The notes under the pieces: generated by a model
The model's input: the letters and a program-made list of their open reading frames with translations, nothing else
Told to the model about the DNA's origin: nothing
The model's database searches: none
Made by a program: the position numbers and the translations under genes
Shown: piece after piece, positions 47,178 to 58,690 of the stretch
Layout: each line of letters starts with the position of its first letter
Position numbering within the stretch: the stretch's first letter is position 1
Assembly (NCBI GenBank): GCA_964006375.1
Contig: OZ023267.1
Span: forward strand, 37,149,766 to 37,213,765
DNA length: 64,000 bases
Source of the DNA: Tillus elongatus
Taxonomy: Eukaryota > Arthropoda > Insecta > Coleoptera > Cleridae
Reading direction: 5' to 3'

Positions 47178-48286
47178 TAGAGGTGTGCGAAGCTTCGAAA
47201 TTTCGAACCGAACCCGAACGCGAACCGAACCTTCGGTTCGAAAATATGTTCGCACTAGCGATGTTGAAGTAGTTCGAAGTTCGAAATATTTAATTCTCCA
47301 AAGTAGTTCGAAGTTCATTGCTCAAAAGTACTTCGAAATTTAACTTTACAGGCATTGAATGCTGCCAAAGGTAGCGAAGTTGCGGCCCTGTTAACTCGGT
47401 AGCGGCGCTTTAAACTCGTTATCGGTCTCATTGAGTCGATAGTGTCATTTTAGGAAATTTCACTCATGCATATTTTTGACAGTTGGTGGGACACATTGAG
47501 ACACGGCGGAGCGATTTAGCAATCATAGAATTATTTTTCTTATATATCCTAGCCTCCCAACACCTTTTTCAGTAAGAACATTATGAGGCGGCGTTCGAAG
47601 ACCATTGGTAACGTAAATTTTCAGAATGTATGAGGATAATTGCAGATTGCCTTTGGAAAACACTGGTTTCAATATTCTTTATTCACAATGAGCCAAAACA
47701 GTTACATATTCACAATCAGGAGACAAGTTCGGGATGCAGCAAGTGCGTTATGGTTGTGAATTTTCATAAGAATATATAATATATTAAGTTCAAATTTTAA
47801 GTGGTTATTTTATAACTATCATGCTCACTTTGAACCTTCTCTTGTTCCATAAAACTGCCTAGCCAAAGCCAAACAACAACAACATATTTATAATTGAGCT
47901 TATTTATAGATCTAGAAATCTCAAAAAGATTCAAATATTTTTTATTTTTGTATTTGATTAAAAGTTGACCTATGTCCACAACGATCAGCACCGGAAGGCA
48001 TTTTCACCCAATCAACCTGCAAATTTGTCGAACCCTTGTTTTTTGTAAAAAGAGTGGTAATCTTTTACATATCAAATAATGTATGTTACAATATTCCTAA
48101 ATTTGGTATTTACGAACACTGAAGAATTTTGGGTAGTTCGATGTTCGATTTTGAATTTCTAAGAAGTTCGAAGTTCGACTGTGAACCTTAGACATACTAT
48201 TTCAGAGGTTCGAAGTTCGAGGCAACATATTTGCTTGGGTTCGTTCATAGTTCGGTTCGAACAAAACATGGGTTCGCACACCTCTA
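47178..48286 (+). mobile_element. hAT-like non-autonomous element, 1109 bp, copy 1
   Basis: Starts TAGAGGTGTGCGAAG and ends GTTCGCACACCTCTA. It has dense TTCGAA/GTTCGAAGTTCG motifs in both subterminal regions, probable transposase binding repeats. Length and sequence are almost identical to 59962-61070. It has no coding frame. No target duplication is visible here (GTTGTATT versus CCGTTGAA); its right end abuts a truncated mariner, so one flank has been rearranged. Confidence 0.85.
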
Positions 48287-48295
48287 CCGTTGAAA

Positions 48296-49890
<1,595 letters not shown>

Positions 49891-50480
49891 ATATAAATTA
49901 TTTATTGTAATCACAAGAACAAAATTGAAATTTAGCTATATTATCGCTCATAAGCTAATTCCTAAATGGATTCTAGACTAAGGTGGCACTGCTAAGGTGC
50001 TGTTTGTTAGGTTCAGTTACTGGAGCAGTTGGCAGAAACTGCCAAACTACTGGAATAAAATCTTTGTATTTAAATTTATCGAATTCCACTTTGATAGGAA
50101 ATTTTCTGAAAACAGAGTAATAATAAAACAATCGCAATAAAAATTGTTGAAAAGTTGTAAAAGTGTTGCATATTGCGAATAGATATTCGTTACAACCCTA
50201 GTTCAGGCTAGAACACTTTAAGTCTGGACCCACTCTTAGGTAAGATCATTGATTTTGAGACTAAACCAGTTTCTAACATAACATTTACATTCAGATGAAG
50301 CTGACAGTGTATAAATTATTTCTAGAAAGCTTTCAATGCAAAAAAGAGCCATGATTCATTTATTTACTTGACCCTCCAGCTAATCTAACTAAATTGATAC
50401 CAAAAGTTGCAAAAAGATTTAGGTTAGACACTGTGGCTGAAAACTGAAACAAAAAGCAGATTCACCCCAAAAGCCACAAA

Positions 50481-50550
50481 AATAATAATAGAGATGTGCT
50501 AGATACTTATTTTGACAAAGAAGGTGTCTTCATCCGCAGCTATAGCTAAA
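50481..50550 (-). ncRNA. Decayed hammerhead ribozyme of Penelope-like family 2
   Basis: The - strand reads CGGATGA (50536-50530) for CTGATGA, an A, then a helix II equivalent GACACC/TTTGTC with mismatches, AAAA for GAAA, and AAGTATC followed by TAGC as in the intact sister at 52.9 kb. Core changes should abolish cleavage. Confidence 0.6.
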
Positions 50551-51020
50551 CTAACTTTTTGGGCAATTATCCTACTTAAACGCCTAAACTACATACTAAA
50601 AACGATGTAATACTGATAATGCAAGACCAGATGATTAAATGCCGGATGATGAAATACCATATGATGTAACACCCTATGATGCAATATCGGATGCTTCAGT
50701 ATCGGATGATGCAACACCGGGTCACGTAATTCAAAGGCTGTTATTGTGTCGGTGGATATGCCTAACAGATAGTGTCGATGTTGAAAGCAACCATGGATTA
50801 TTTCGTGCTATTTCAGAAAGTACTGAAACGACCAGACCCAGGTCTGAATTCACCAAATTTTGTGGATTCACTTTGTGGATTCTAAACTTTCCAAAGCATC
50901 TAACTTGCGATAATCCGTGGTTTCTTTCAATAACTTAAGAACACAAAAATCTCGCTGTACTTCATTTCTATCCTTTTCTTACAAAAGGGTTAGAGATTCG
51001 TTGTTAAATATTCAAAAATA

Positions 51021-51239
51021 ATGAGAGTTGTTTATGAAGTTGATAATTTAAAGAACCCTTTGGGTGGACCAAAGGATACTATTGACTTACGACAAAAATC
51101 AGGCATTTATCAAACATCTTTTAATAATTGCGAGAAAATCTATATTGGTCAAACGCTGAGATCAATAACAAGATTCAAAGAACACATAGCTCATTTCAGA
51201 CACATAGCTCATTTCAGATTCAATAGAGCAGAAAAATAA
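51021..51239 (+). pseudogene. Penelope-like GIY-YIG endonuclease fragment
   Basis: The frame reads VVYEVDNLKNPLGG, KSGIYQTSFNNCEKIYIGQT and RSITRFKEHIAHFR. KSGIY and KIYIG are the GIY and YIG signatures; the Arg of RFKEH is the conserved endonuclease residue. A duplicated HRHIAHFR-type stretch (HIAHFRHIAHFRF) marks a small internal duplication. The frame stops at 51237-51239, where the fold-back insert begins; a partial copy of the RFKEHIAHFRFNR segment is also present on the - strand at 51685-51640. Confidence 0.8.
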
Positions 51240-51240
51240 C

Positions 51241-52105
51241 GAATGTCTCGCTACAGCAAAAACTCAGTTGCATTGATCATGGACACTTCGCAGAATATTT
51301 TAAGCAACCAAATAACAGACCTCCCTGCCGTGCTGTGTACACACAATCCTCCCCTCTGACCTGCCTGACATCAGTTTGCCTAATGAAAAGCTAATAGGGG
51401 AAGGAAAATCAACCCTGCCATTCATGTGAGCATAATGTACTTTTCCTTCACCTTTTTCCTTCTTTTAGCTTTTGATTAGGCAAAATGATGTCAGGGCAGG
51501 GCAGGGCAGGAAGGTCAGCTGGGAGGATTGTATATAAACAACACGTCAGGGAGGTCTTTTATTTCGTTACTTAAAATCTTCTGCAAAGTGCGCATAATCA
51601 ATGCAACTGAGTTTTTACTGTCGAAAGATGTTCCTGACTTTTCTCCTCTATTGAATCTGAAATGAGCTATGTGCTCTTTGAATCTTGAATCTGAAAGAAG
51701 AAAGTTGCACAATACAGAGAAGAAGACTTACAATATACGAGCGTCTCGTGACAGTAAAACTTGGTTGCACTTTGCAGAATATTGTAACTAAATAAAAGCC
51801 CTCCCTGGCGGGCTGTTCACACACAATCCTCCCAACTGACCTTCCTAACCTGCCCTGACATTAGTTTGCCTAATCAAAAGCTAAAAGAAGGAAAAAAAAA
51901 GTGGGAGGAAAAGTACATTATGCTCACATGAATGGCAGGGTTAATTTCCCATGCCCTATGAGCTTTTAATTAGTCAAACTGTTGTCAGGGCAGGCCAGGA
52001 GGGTCAGTTGGGAGGATTGTGTATATATTTTGTTACTTAAAATATTCTGCGAAGTGTGCATGATCAATGCAACCGAGTTTTTACTGTCACGAGAGGCTCG
52101 TGAAA
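51241..52105. repeat. Compound fold-back insert in the GIY-YIG frame
   Basis: Four segments of one sequence alternate in orientation: about 51241-51455 (+), 51465-51700 (-), 51710-51955 (+) and 51960-52105 (-). Shared markers are AACTCAGTTGCATTGATCAT, CTTCGCAGAATATTTTAAG, CACACAATCCTCCC, GCCTAATCAAAAGCT and GTACATTATGCTCACATGAA. The outermost pair forms terminal inverted repeats of at least 60 bp. It separates two parts of one Penelope endonuclease frame. Confidence 0.75.
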
Positions 52106-52746
52106 AATCAAGCGTTGCCCAGCATATGATTGACTGAGGACATAAAGTAGGCGATAGTAGTCTAAAGTTATCGAAGGTAACCACGGATCATCATCATCTT
52201 CATCATCATCAGATTAGTTCACCATCAAAATTACAGGATCAGTCGAACAAAATAAACTCAAGATTATGAACAAAACAAACCTATAAAACCACAACAATAA
52301 AATCCAGTGTATACAAACTCACACACCTTAAATACAATTACATAAAATACACAAAAATGTATAAAATATTACAACATTTCAAACCAAAAGCAGAAACACA
52401 CAATGATACAGGAAAATCAACTTTAGAACACTGACTATAAATAAATTATTTTTACAAGCTATACAAAGTCCCATTTAGAAAATCGTCCTTAACTCTATTG
52501 TGGAATATATTTTTAACTCTCATTGTCTTTAACAAGGAGTTCACAAGTTAGATGCTTTGGAAAGTTTAGAAATCCACAAAGTGGATCCACAAAATTTGAT
52601 GCATTCAGACATGGGTCTGGTCAATTCAGTACTTTTTGAAAAAGCACGAAATAATCCATGGTTGCTTTCAACATCAACACAATCGGTTGGGCGTATGCAC
52701 TGGCACAATAACAATCCTTGAATTATATCACCTGGTGTTACGTCAT

Positions 52747-52882
52747 TTATTGTTGCATCATCCGGCACTGAAGCATCTGATATTACATCATGGGGTATTG
52801 CATGATCTGGTATTTCATCATCCTGTATTGCATTATCTGGTATTGCATCATCATCCGGTATTGCATCATCGGTATTACATCA
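52747..52882 (+). repeat. 15-bp minisatellite in Penelope 3' region
   Basis: About nine units related to GCATCATCCGGTATT. In the + frame that continues the endonuclease each unit gives five residues of SGIAS type, so it was probably part of or next to the C-terminus. The inverted partner at about 50640-50725 has a shorter version. Confidence 0.8.
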
Positions 52883-52925
52883 TTTTTAGTGTATAGTTAA
52901 GGAAAATCAGTAGGACTATTTTGCC

Positions 52926-53003
52926 CAAATAATTTAGCGACAGCTACTGATGAAGACAACTTCGTTGTCGAAATACTTATCTAGCGCATAACTCGTTATT
53001 ATT
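52926..53003 (+). ncRNA. Hammerhead ribozyme (type I) of Penelope-like family 2, core intact
   Basis: CTGATGA at 52947-52953, one extra A, helix II GACAAC/GTTGTC with TTC loop (52955-52969, six perfect pairs), GAAA at 52970-52973. Helix III is ATA/TAT with a CT loop (52973-52980), and C17 is at 52981, the predicted cleavage position. Helix I next to the core is GCTA (52943-52946) with TAGC (52982-52985), four perfect pairs. An outer helix pairs AAATAAT (52926-52932) with ATTATTT (about 52997-53003). All conserved core bases are present. The motif follows the endonuclease end in the same orientation, as in family 1. Confidence 0.85.
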
Positions 53004-53524
53004 TTTGTGGTTCTTTGGGGTGATTCTGCTTTTTGTTTCACCAAAAGTTGCTGTAAAAAATACGCACATATTCTTTATCATTAAATACTTTACCTATCTA
53101 CAAATTTCAAAATTTAGAGCCTTTTCATAAGAGACCCTAAAAATTTGAAATGCGGAGTCAGAGACAGTTGTTTCATACATTAGAAAATAAATTGATAATA
53201 CCCAGCATACACACGTAGTTTTGTTATAATTAAAGCTTTCCAGAATTTAGTTAGATTTGCTAAAGAGCCAGACATGTAAATGTTTCACATATCCGAGTGT
53301 CTTTTCAATAAGAATGCACGATCTGGTGTGACCTAGGAGGTTATGATGCAAGTCCAATGACAGCTACACCAAGCAACACGTGTCTTTGTTACCTCTAGCT
53401 TGTACTGTTTTGAATATATTAGTGAAATATCTTCTGCAAACCTGTAAGGTACTGTGACGTTAGATAATCAAATGTCATACATAAAAAAAAAGACAAAAAC
53501 CCTATGGTAATTCACATTTCTTTA

Positions 53525-55345
53525 TGTGAAGGTTGTGGAATTGTTAGAAGCTACTGAGATTTCAACAACACAAGTATTCCACACTCTGACAAAAGATTTG
53601 CGAAAGAGAAAAATTTGTAAGCAGCGAGTACATCACTATTTTACTTCTGACACAGAAACAGAAATGCTTAGACATTGCAACAATATTGAAGCAAATATTT
53701 GACTATGAGGGTCAGGAAATCCTGTATCAAAGTGTTGCCATAGATAAAATATGAGTTCAAGGCTTTTTTTCTCCCTCAGGGCTCGTCCGTGTCTTTGCCG
53801 CCTCGATAGCACTGCAGCCTTTGGCTTATTGTGTATGCCCTTAGTCTTTCTACTCCACCCATTCCAAAATCACTGTGCCTTGAACTAGTCTGCACAGCGA
53901 TTGGTAGGGAAAAGGTTTATATTGCTCTGTCTACGGTCTAGACTGACTGTAGATCAGTTGTCTTTTGCGGTCCAAAGCTTTACACTCGCACAAGATGTGC
54001 TTGGCTGATTCCTCCCCCTCGCCGCAGAGTCTGTATGCGAGGTCCCCCCTCGAACCGCCCTATTTTATGCGAGGTCCCCCCTCGAACCGCCCTATTTTAT
54101 GCAGGTGTTTCGTGACGGCCATGTCTCCCGTCAAGAGACCTGTTGTGTTTCTGAGCTGTCCTCTGCTAAGATTTAGCAGCTCCACAGCTCTGTTTGAAGT
54201 GGGTTCGTCAATTACTGACTTCCCATGTCTGAGCCTTGGACAGTCTGCCCAGTACATGTTATGTTTGTTTCTGACCCAGGACTTGATGGATACCCTGGCA
54301 GACTCTTCGTCACGCCCAGGACCGGTTCTGGTCCCATAAATGGTTCTGCTGACCCTTTCTTCGCGGGACTGTCAGCTTCTTCATTGCCTTTGACCCCCGA
54401 GTGACCCGCCATCCAGATGAGGGTGACCTCATTCTGCCCAGCCAGGTCGCTCGTCTCGTCACTGACTCACCAGCCTAGAGTTTACCCGTGGGCTACTTAG
54501 GGCCTTAAGGGCTGCCTGACTGTCTGTGGCTATGAGGATCGGCTTGTTGGTGTAGCCGCTCCTCTTGTCCTCCCGCCGATAGTGCAGGATGGCGTACATT
54601 TCGGCCTGAAAGACCGCTGCATGGGCTCCGAGGGAAAGACTATGACTTACCCTCGATCCTTCAGAATAAACACCTGCACCCATCCCACGCTCCTCGCTGG
54701 ATCCGTCTGTGAACCAGACGAGTGCATCCCGTGGTAACCCCGGGGTCTCCTCCTGCCATCAAGGCTTTGAACCACAATTGATTTTGCAGTTAAACGAGTG
54801 GAGCATCCTTACCATGGATAGAAATATTTTGATGAGCGCAAGCAAGAATGAAACAAATAATTTGTGCTTATGACCAAGGATTTATCATGACAGGGACAGT
54901 CCCATAGGTACGCCAGTAGCATACTACCGTGACCTCTTGCAAGAATTACCATGAACATTGCACAAAAACTGACCGAACTTGCTCTGGCGAGTTAGAAACC
55001 AGAGCAAGTTCACATAGTGAACTTGCTCTGGCGAGTAGGTATGTCATTCTGCATAAGGACAACCACATTTGGGGAAAGGTGACGGATTTATTGAATAAGT
55101 AGAAGTGAGAGTTGTTTCTTTGGGTGCCATACATGAGGCACCCCAACCTTGACTTATTCCCACAATTAAAGGTGCCCATGCCATGAAAATTGTTTTGCTC
55201 CCTAGAATTTTCAGCTGTGCTTACCCGAGCCATCGGTGAACCGAATAAAAGTGACATGCTAAACAGTATAGTAAGTCTTCTAGACCAAGGAAAATCAGGG
55301 GGCACTAAATAGGGTTGTGAAAAAATATTACCCAAACAAGAACAT
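53525..55345 (+). pseudogene. Mariner transposase remnant split by a LINE
   Basis: The N-terminal half (53525-53756) reads VKVVELLEATEISTTQVFHT, LRKRKICKQRVHHYF and ETEMLRHCNNI. After the LINE insert it resumes at 54769 with LILQLNEW, NILMSASKNETNNLCL and TPVAYYRDLLQEL. It ends at 55140-55345 with MRHPNLDLFPQLKVP, LTRAIGEPNKSDMLNSIVSL. The order matches mariner transposases of the MDETW/NDLL type. The DETW block and one catalytic Asp are lost; a small direct/inverted repeat (GAACTTGCTCTGGCGAGT, 54970-55038) interrupts the second half. Confidence 0.8.
53767..54758 (-). pseudogene. I/LOA-type LINE fragment (RNase H and Cys/His tail) with target duplication
   Basis: This is the same family as 30820-32768 and 57690-58690. 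On the - strand it reads MGAGVYSEGSRVSHSLSLGA and FQAEMYAILHYRRE (RNase H Asp/Glu), ILIATDSQAALKAL (Asp), a WMAGHSGVKGNEEADS-like block, and LNLSRGQLRNTTGLLTGDM with a Cys/His tail near 54030. The 3' A run lies at 53764-53770. TCAAGGCTTT flanks it on both sides (53757-53766 and 54759-54768), a clear 10-bp target-site duplication inside a mariner frame. A 35-bp tandem duplication (54038-54103) disrupts the tail. Confidence 0.88.
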
Positions 55346-56396
55346 TTTGTGCATTCTTATTCAATGACCCCCGTAGTTGTTAAATATACAGCTAATTCAA
55401 CCAAATAAAATTAGCTACTACTTTGTATAGGAAACCTTTGAATTTTAATTTCTTTTTTTTTTTTTGCATTTCAACACTAGAAAAATAAACTGAATCAGAA
55501 ATGTTGCTGAAGTCAGTTTTAAGACTGAATCTTGAAAGTCCCCAAGTTTGTTAATTCAAGAACTAGTAAAATAAGTGTTTGAAACAGAATGTTTGTGCAA
55601 CCTCCATTTGAATGAAGAATTATTCAAAGGAGTAGTACATTCAATGTTAGTTATACAAACCAATCAAAAATTAATTCATTCTAACCTATGTTGTGTTACA
55701 AATTACATTATCAAGAGTTTAAGAGCTTACAACATATAAATAAAATCTAATAAAATAATAAATGTTAATTAAGTTCAATGGTCAATTGATCCTGTCCTTT
55801 AGCCCGGACACCATTTAAAATTCATAGATAATAAACTTGCAATAACGATAGAATAAAACGAATAAAAACGACAAGACTGTTTACTTCAGAAGTAAATATA
55901 CTGGATGTCTGTAAATAGTGCGCAAATGCTCGGGTGTTGATAGCTTGGTTCTTGACCTATCAGAATAATGAAAAGTATGTTTAGTAAAAGTGTTACGGTT
56001 TTCGAGTAATCCGGACTTTTCTGAAATTGCCTAGTCTCTAACTTGCACCTAGTGATTGCTGTCATTTCTAGAAATTTGTAATTTATTAATTTTTTTTTTT
56101 AAGTTGGAAAATGCTCTCATTAGTTAGCGCATCTAATGCATTCAACACTATTAACGACAATAATTAAAAACTTCCAGGAATAATGCATTTTTTCAAATTT
56201 TTTACTAAACTGAAATCTAATCAGTTAATTTTGAAGTTCACTGTTGGAAAAAAAATGTATGGTGCTTACTCGGTAAACTGCATGAAAAACTTGCTTGTTT
56301 TGTTTTGAAATGGTGAAACACTACCTATTTTTTTTTCTCGGGGCTGGTTAAAGTAAAATATTGCATTTTTTTATAAGGCTAGATGCATTCTCGCAA

Positions 56397-56458
56397 CAAT
56401 TAGAACCGTAGACCGGTTTCGCTCTCACTCACAGTGCGTCAGTACTGCATACTAATTG
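56397..56458 (-). ncRNA. Hammerhead ribozyme, array unit 1 (helix II damaged)
   Basis: The - strand has CTGACG then C where A9 is expected, an altered helix II (CACT/AGTG with GTG loop plus unpaired bases), an intact GAAA, palindromic helix III ACCGGT and C17 at 56411. Outer helix I is CAATTAG/CTAATTG, seven perfect pairs; inner helix I has three pairs (GTA/TAC). Changes in A9 and helix II suggest it is inactive or weak. Confidence 0.7.
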
Positions 56459-56706
56459 CAGCAAAAATGCACCTATAAAGTAATGCGGCTATAGTAGCCA
56501 GCCTTCCAACATTAAGTGAGTGGTGGACGTGCCGCCACCTAGTTGCGGAACCAAGTAGTATGTTGTTACTCCAGCTCCAAATAACACAAAGTTGTAAAAA
56601 ATTGAGGCTTTATACAACCAACTAACAGTTTAGTAAATTGTCAGCCCTGGTCTATTTCTACCCTAATATAGGGACAAAGTATGTAAGACTCGATGCATTA
56701 TCGCAA

Positions 56707-56767
56707 CAATTAGAACCGTAAACCGGTTTCGCTCTCATTAGAGCTCGTCAGTACGACATACTAATTA
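56707..56767 (-). ncRNA. Hammerhead ribozyme, array unit 2
   Basis: CTGACGA at 56751-56745, helix II GCTCT/AGAGC with AATG loop (perfect five pairs, standard 10.1-11.1 G-C pair), GAAA at 56730-56727, helix III palindrome ACCGGT (56727-56722). Residue 17 at 56721 is U, so the cleavage triplet is GUU, not GUC; the other two units have C here. Inner helix I CGTA/TACG has four pairs and outer helix I six to seven pairs, with an internal loop between, as in natural type I hammerheads that use loop-loop contacts. Confidence 0.82.
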
Positions 56768-57015
56768 CAGCAAACATGCACCTATAAAGTAATACGGCTA
56801 TAGTAGCCAGCCTTTCAACACTAAGTGAGTGGTGGACGTGCCGCCACCTAGTTGCGGAACCAAGTAGTATGTTGTCACGTCAGCTCCAAATAACACAGAG
56901 TTTTAAAAAATAGAGACTGTATACAACCAACTAACAATTTAGTAAATCATCAGCGCTCGCCCATTTCTACCCTAATATAGGGACAAAGTATGTAAGGCTA
57001 GATGCATTATCGCAA

Positions 57016-57076
57016 CAATTAGAACCGTAGACCAGTTTCGCTCTCATTAGAGCTCGTCAGTATGGCATACTAATTG
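57016..57076 (-). ncRNA. Hammerhead ribozyme, array unit 3 (complete core)
   Basis: CTGACGA at 57060-57054, helix II GCTCT/AGAGC with AATG loop, GAAA at 57039-57036, helix III ACTGGT (one G-U pair) and C17 at 57030. This gives a GUC cleavage triplet and predicted cleavage between 57030 and 57029. Outer helix I CAATTAG/CTAATTG is perfect; inner helix I is short (two pairs). Every conserved catalytic base is present without the extra base seen in the Penelope motifs. Confidence 0.85.
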
Positions 57077-57689
57077 CAGTAAAAATGCACCTATAAAGTA
57101 ATACGGCTATAGTAGCCACCCTTTCAACACTAAGTGAGTAGTGGACGTGCTGCCACCTAGTTGCGGAACCAAGTAGTATGTTGTCACGCCAATTGTCACG
57201 TAAATCAGACAATTTGTTGTGAGAATGCATCTGTCCTTATATTAGGGTAGAAATGGGCCAGGGCTGACAATTTAGTAAATTATTAGTTAGTAGTATACAG
57301 TCTCTATTTTTTTTAAACTTGTTAACACTGTGTTATTTGGAGCTGGCGTGACAACATATTACTTCGTTCCACAACTAGGTGGCGGCACGTCCACCACTCA
57401 CTTAGTATTGTATTTTTTATTTAAATGAGCCAATTTTGACTAAAAAAAATGACAATTTTCACCAAATCACCCCCAATTCATCCCCTACCCCCTAAAGCGA
57501 ATTTACACAAAAACAATCCGAACCGTTAGTTGGATGGATGCTAACTGTATATCAAATTTGAAGAGGATATCTCAATCCTTCTAAAGTTATCGTGGCTACA
57601 GACGGACAAAAAAAATTTTTGTTCCCAAATCATATTTTCTATACGTTTTCACCCTTTTTAGGACGTTGAAGGGAAAAAAATTTTGGAAT

Positions 57690-58690
57690 TTGTGTCGCGG
57701 ATGTGATAGATAGTGTTCCCCGACCGAGAGGCATGGTGGGAGGAGACGCCGGGCATACCATGGGATACGCTCGTCTGGTTCACGGACAGATCCGGCGGGG
57801 AGCTTGTGACGGGGCAGGTGTTTATTCGGAAGGACTGAGGGTAAGTCATAGTATTTCCCTCGGAGCCCATGCAACGGTCTTTCAGGCCAAAATGTATGCC
57901 ATCCTTCGCTGTGTGCGGGAGAACAAGAAGAGGGGCTACACCAACAGGCGGATCCTCATAGCCACAGACAGTCCTTAAGGCCCTACAGCCCACGGGTAAA
58001 TTCTGGCTGGTGAGTGAGTGCCGCGACGAAACGAGCGACCTGGCTGGACAGAATGAGGTAATCCTCGCCTGGGTGCCGGGTCACTCGAGGGGTCAAAGGC
58101 AATGAAGAAGCTGACAGTCCCACGAAGAGGGGGTCAGCAGAACCATTTATGGGACCAGAACGGTCCGGGACGTGACGAAGAGCATTGCCAGGGTATCCAT
58201 CAAGTCCTGGGTCAGAAACGAACATAACGCGTACTGGGTAGACTGTCCAGTGCTCAGACATGGAAAGTCAGTAATGGAGGAACCCAGTTCAAAGAGAACT
58301 GTGGAGCTACTAAATCTTAGCAGAGGACAGCTCAGAAACATAGCAGGTGTCTTGACAGGACACATGGCCGTCAAGAAACACCTGCATAAAATGGGGCGGT
58401 TCGAGGGGGACCTCGCATGCAGACTCTACGGCGAGGGGGAGGAATCAGACCAACACATCTTGTGTGAGTGTAAAGTTCTGGACCGCAGAAGACAACTGAT
58501 CTACAGTCAGTCTAGATCGGAGACAGAGCATCATAAAACTTCACCCTACCAATCGCTGTGCAGACTAGTTCAAGTCACAGTGATTTAGGAATGGGTGGAG
58601 TAAAAAGACTAAGGGCATGCACAATAAGCCAAGGGCTGCAGTGCTATCGGGGCGGCTAAGCCGCGGACGAGCCCTAAGGGTAAAAAAAAA
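57690..58690 (+). pseudogene. I/LOA-type LINE fragment (RNase H and Cys/His tail)
   Basis: Frames 57703-57978 and 58172-58588 read YSEGLRVSHSISLGAHA, FQAKMYAILRCVRENK and RRILIATDS (RNase H). They continue with LLNLSRGQLRNIAGVLTGH, HLHKMGRFEGDLACRLYGEG and HILCECKVLD. One Cys of the tail motif is changed to Tyr (CRLYGEG versus CRHCGEG). A 3' A run (GGGTAAAAAAAAAGG) ends at about 58691, directly against the right inverted repeat of the surrounding element. No target duplication was identified. Confidence 0.85.

Larger units (their letters stand above)
50470..53050. mobile_element. Penelope-like element family 2, inverted and rearranged
   Basis: The outer segments 50470-50938 (- strand) and 52541-53050 (+ strand) are inverted copies of the same 3' region. 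On the + strand the latter reads KLDALESLEIHKVDPQNL and DMGLVNSVLFEKARN (end of the endonuclease region of Penelope proteins), then a 15-bp-period minisatellite, then a hammerhead ribozyme. Between them lie a GIY-YIG segment (51021-51239) and its continuation (SVAQHMIDCGHKVG region, about 52095-52190), separated by a fold-back insertion. Two elements fused in opposite orientation, with secondary insertion, would explain the layout. Confidence 0.75.
56374..57414 (-). repeat. ~310-bp tandem repeat with hammerhead ribozymes (retrozyme-like satellite)
   Basis: Two full units and a partial third lie in direct orientation, starting at 56374, 56684 and 56993 (periods 310 and 309); a 0.2-kb partial unit in inverted orientation follows (about 57214-57414). 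Each direct unit contains one hammerhead on the - strand plus non-coding sequence, including the block GTGGACGTGCYGCCACCTAG. There is no open frame. Short tandem non-coding units with one type I hammerhead each are the known structure of animal retrozymes and hammerhead satellites. Confidence 0.85.

Noticed and set aside
47170..48294. 8-bp target duplication for the 47.2-kb hAT-like copy
   Set aside because: Flanks GTTGTATT and CCGTTGAA do not match; a later rearrangement at the mariner side is more likely.
52200..52211. CTGATGATGATG on the - strand as another hammerhead core
   Set aside because: It is a (CAT)n run with no GAAA box or helix II downstream.
56374..57414. CRISPR-like array from the regular repeats
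   Set aside because: Units are ~310 bp, similar over their whole length with no unique spacers, and the locus is in a eukaryotic intron.
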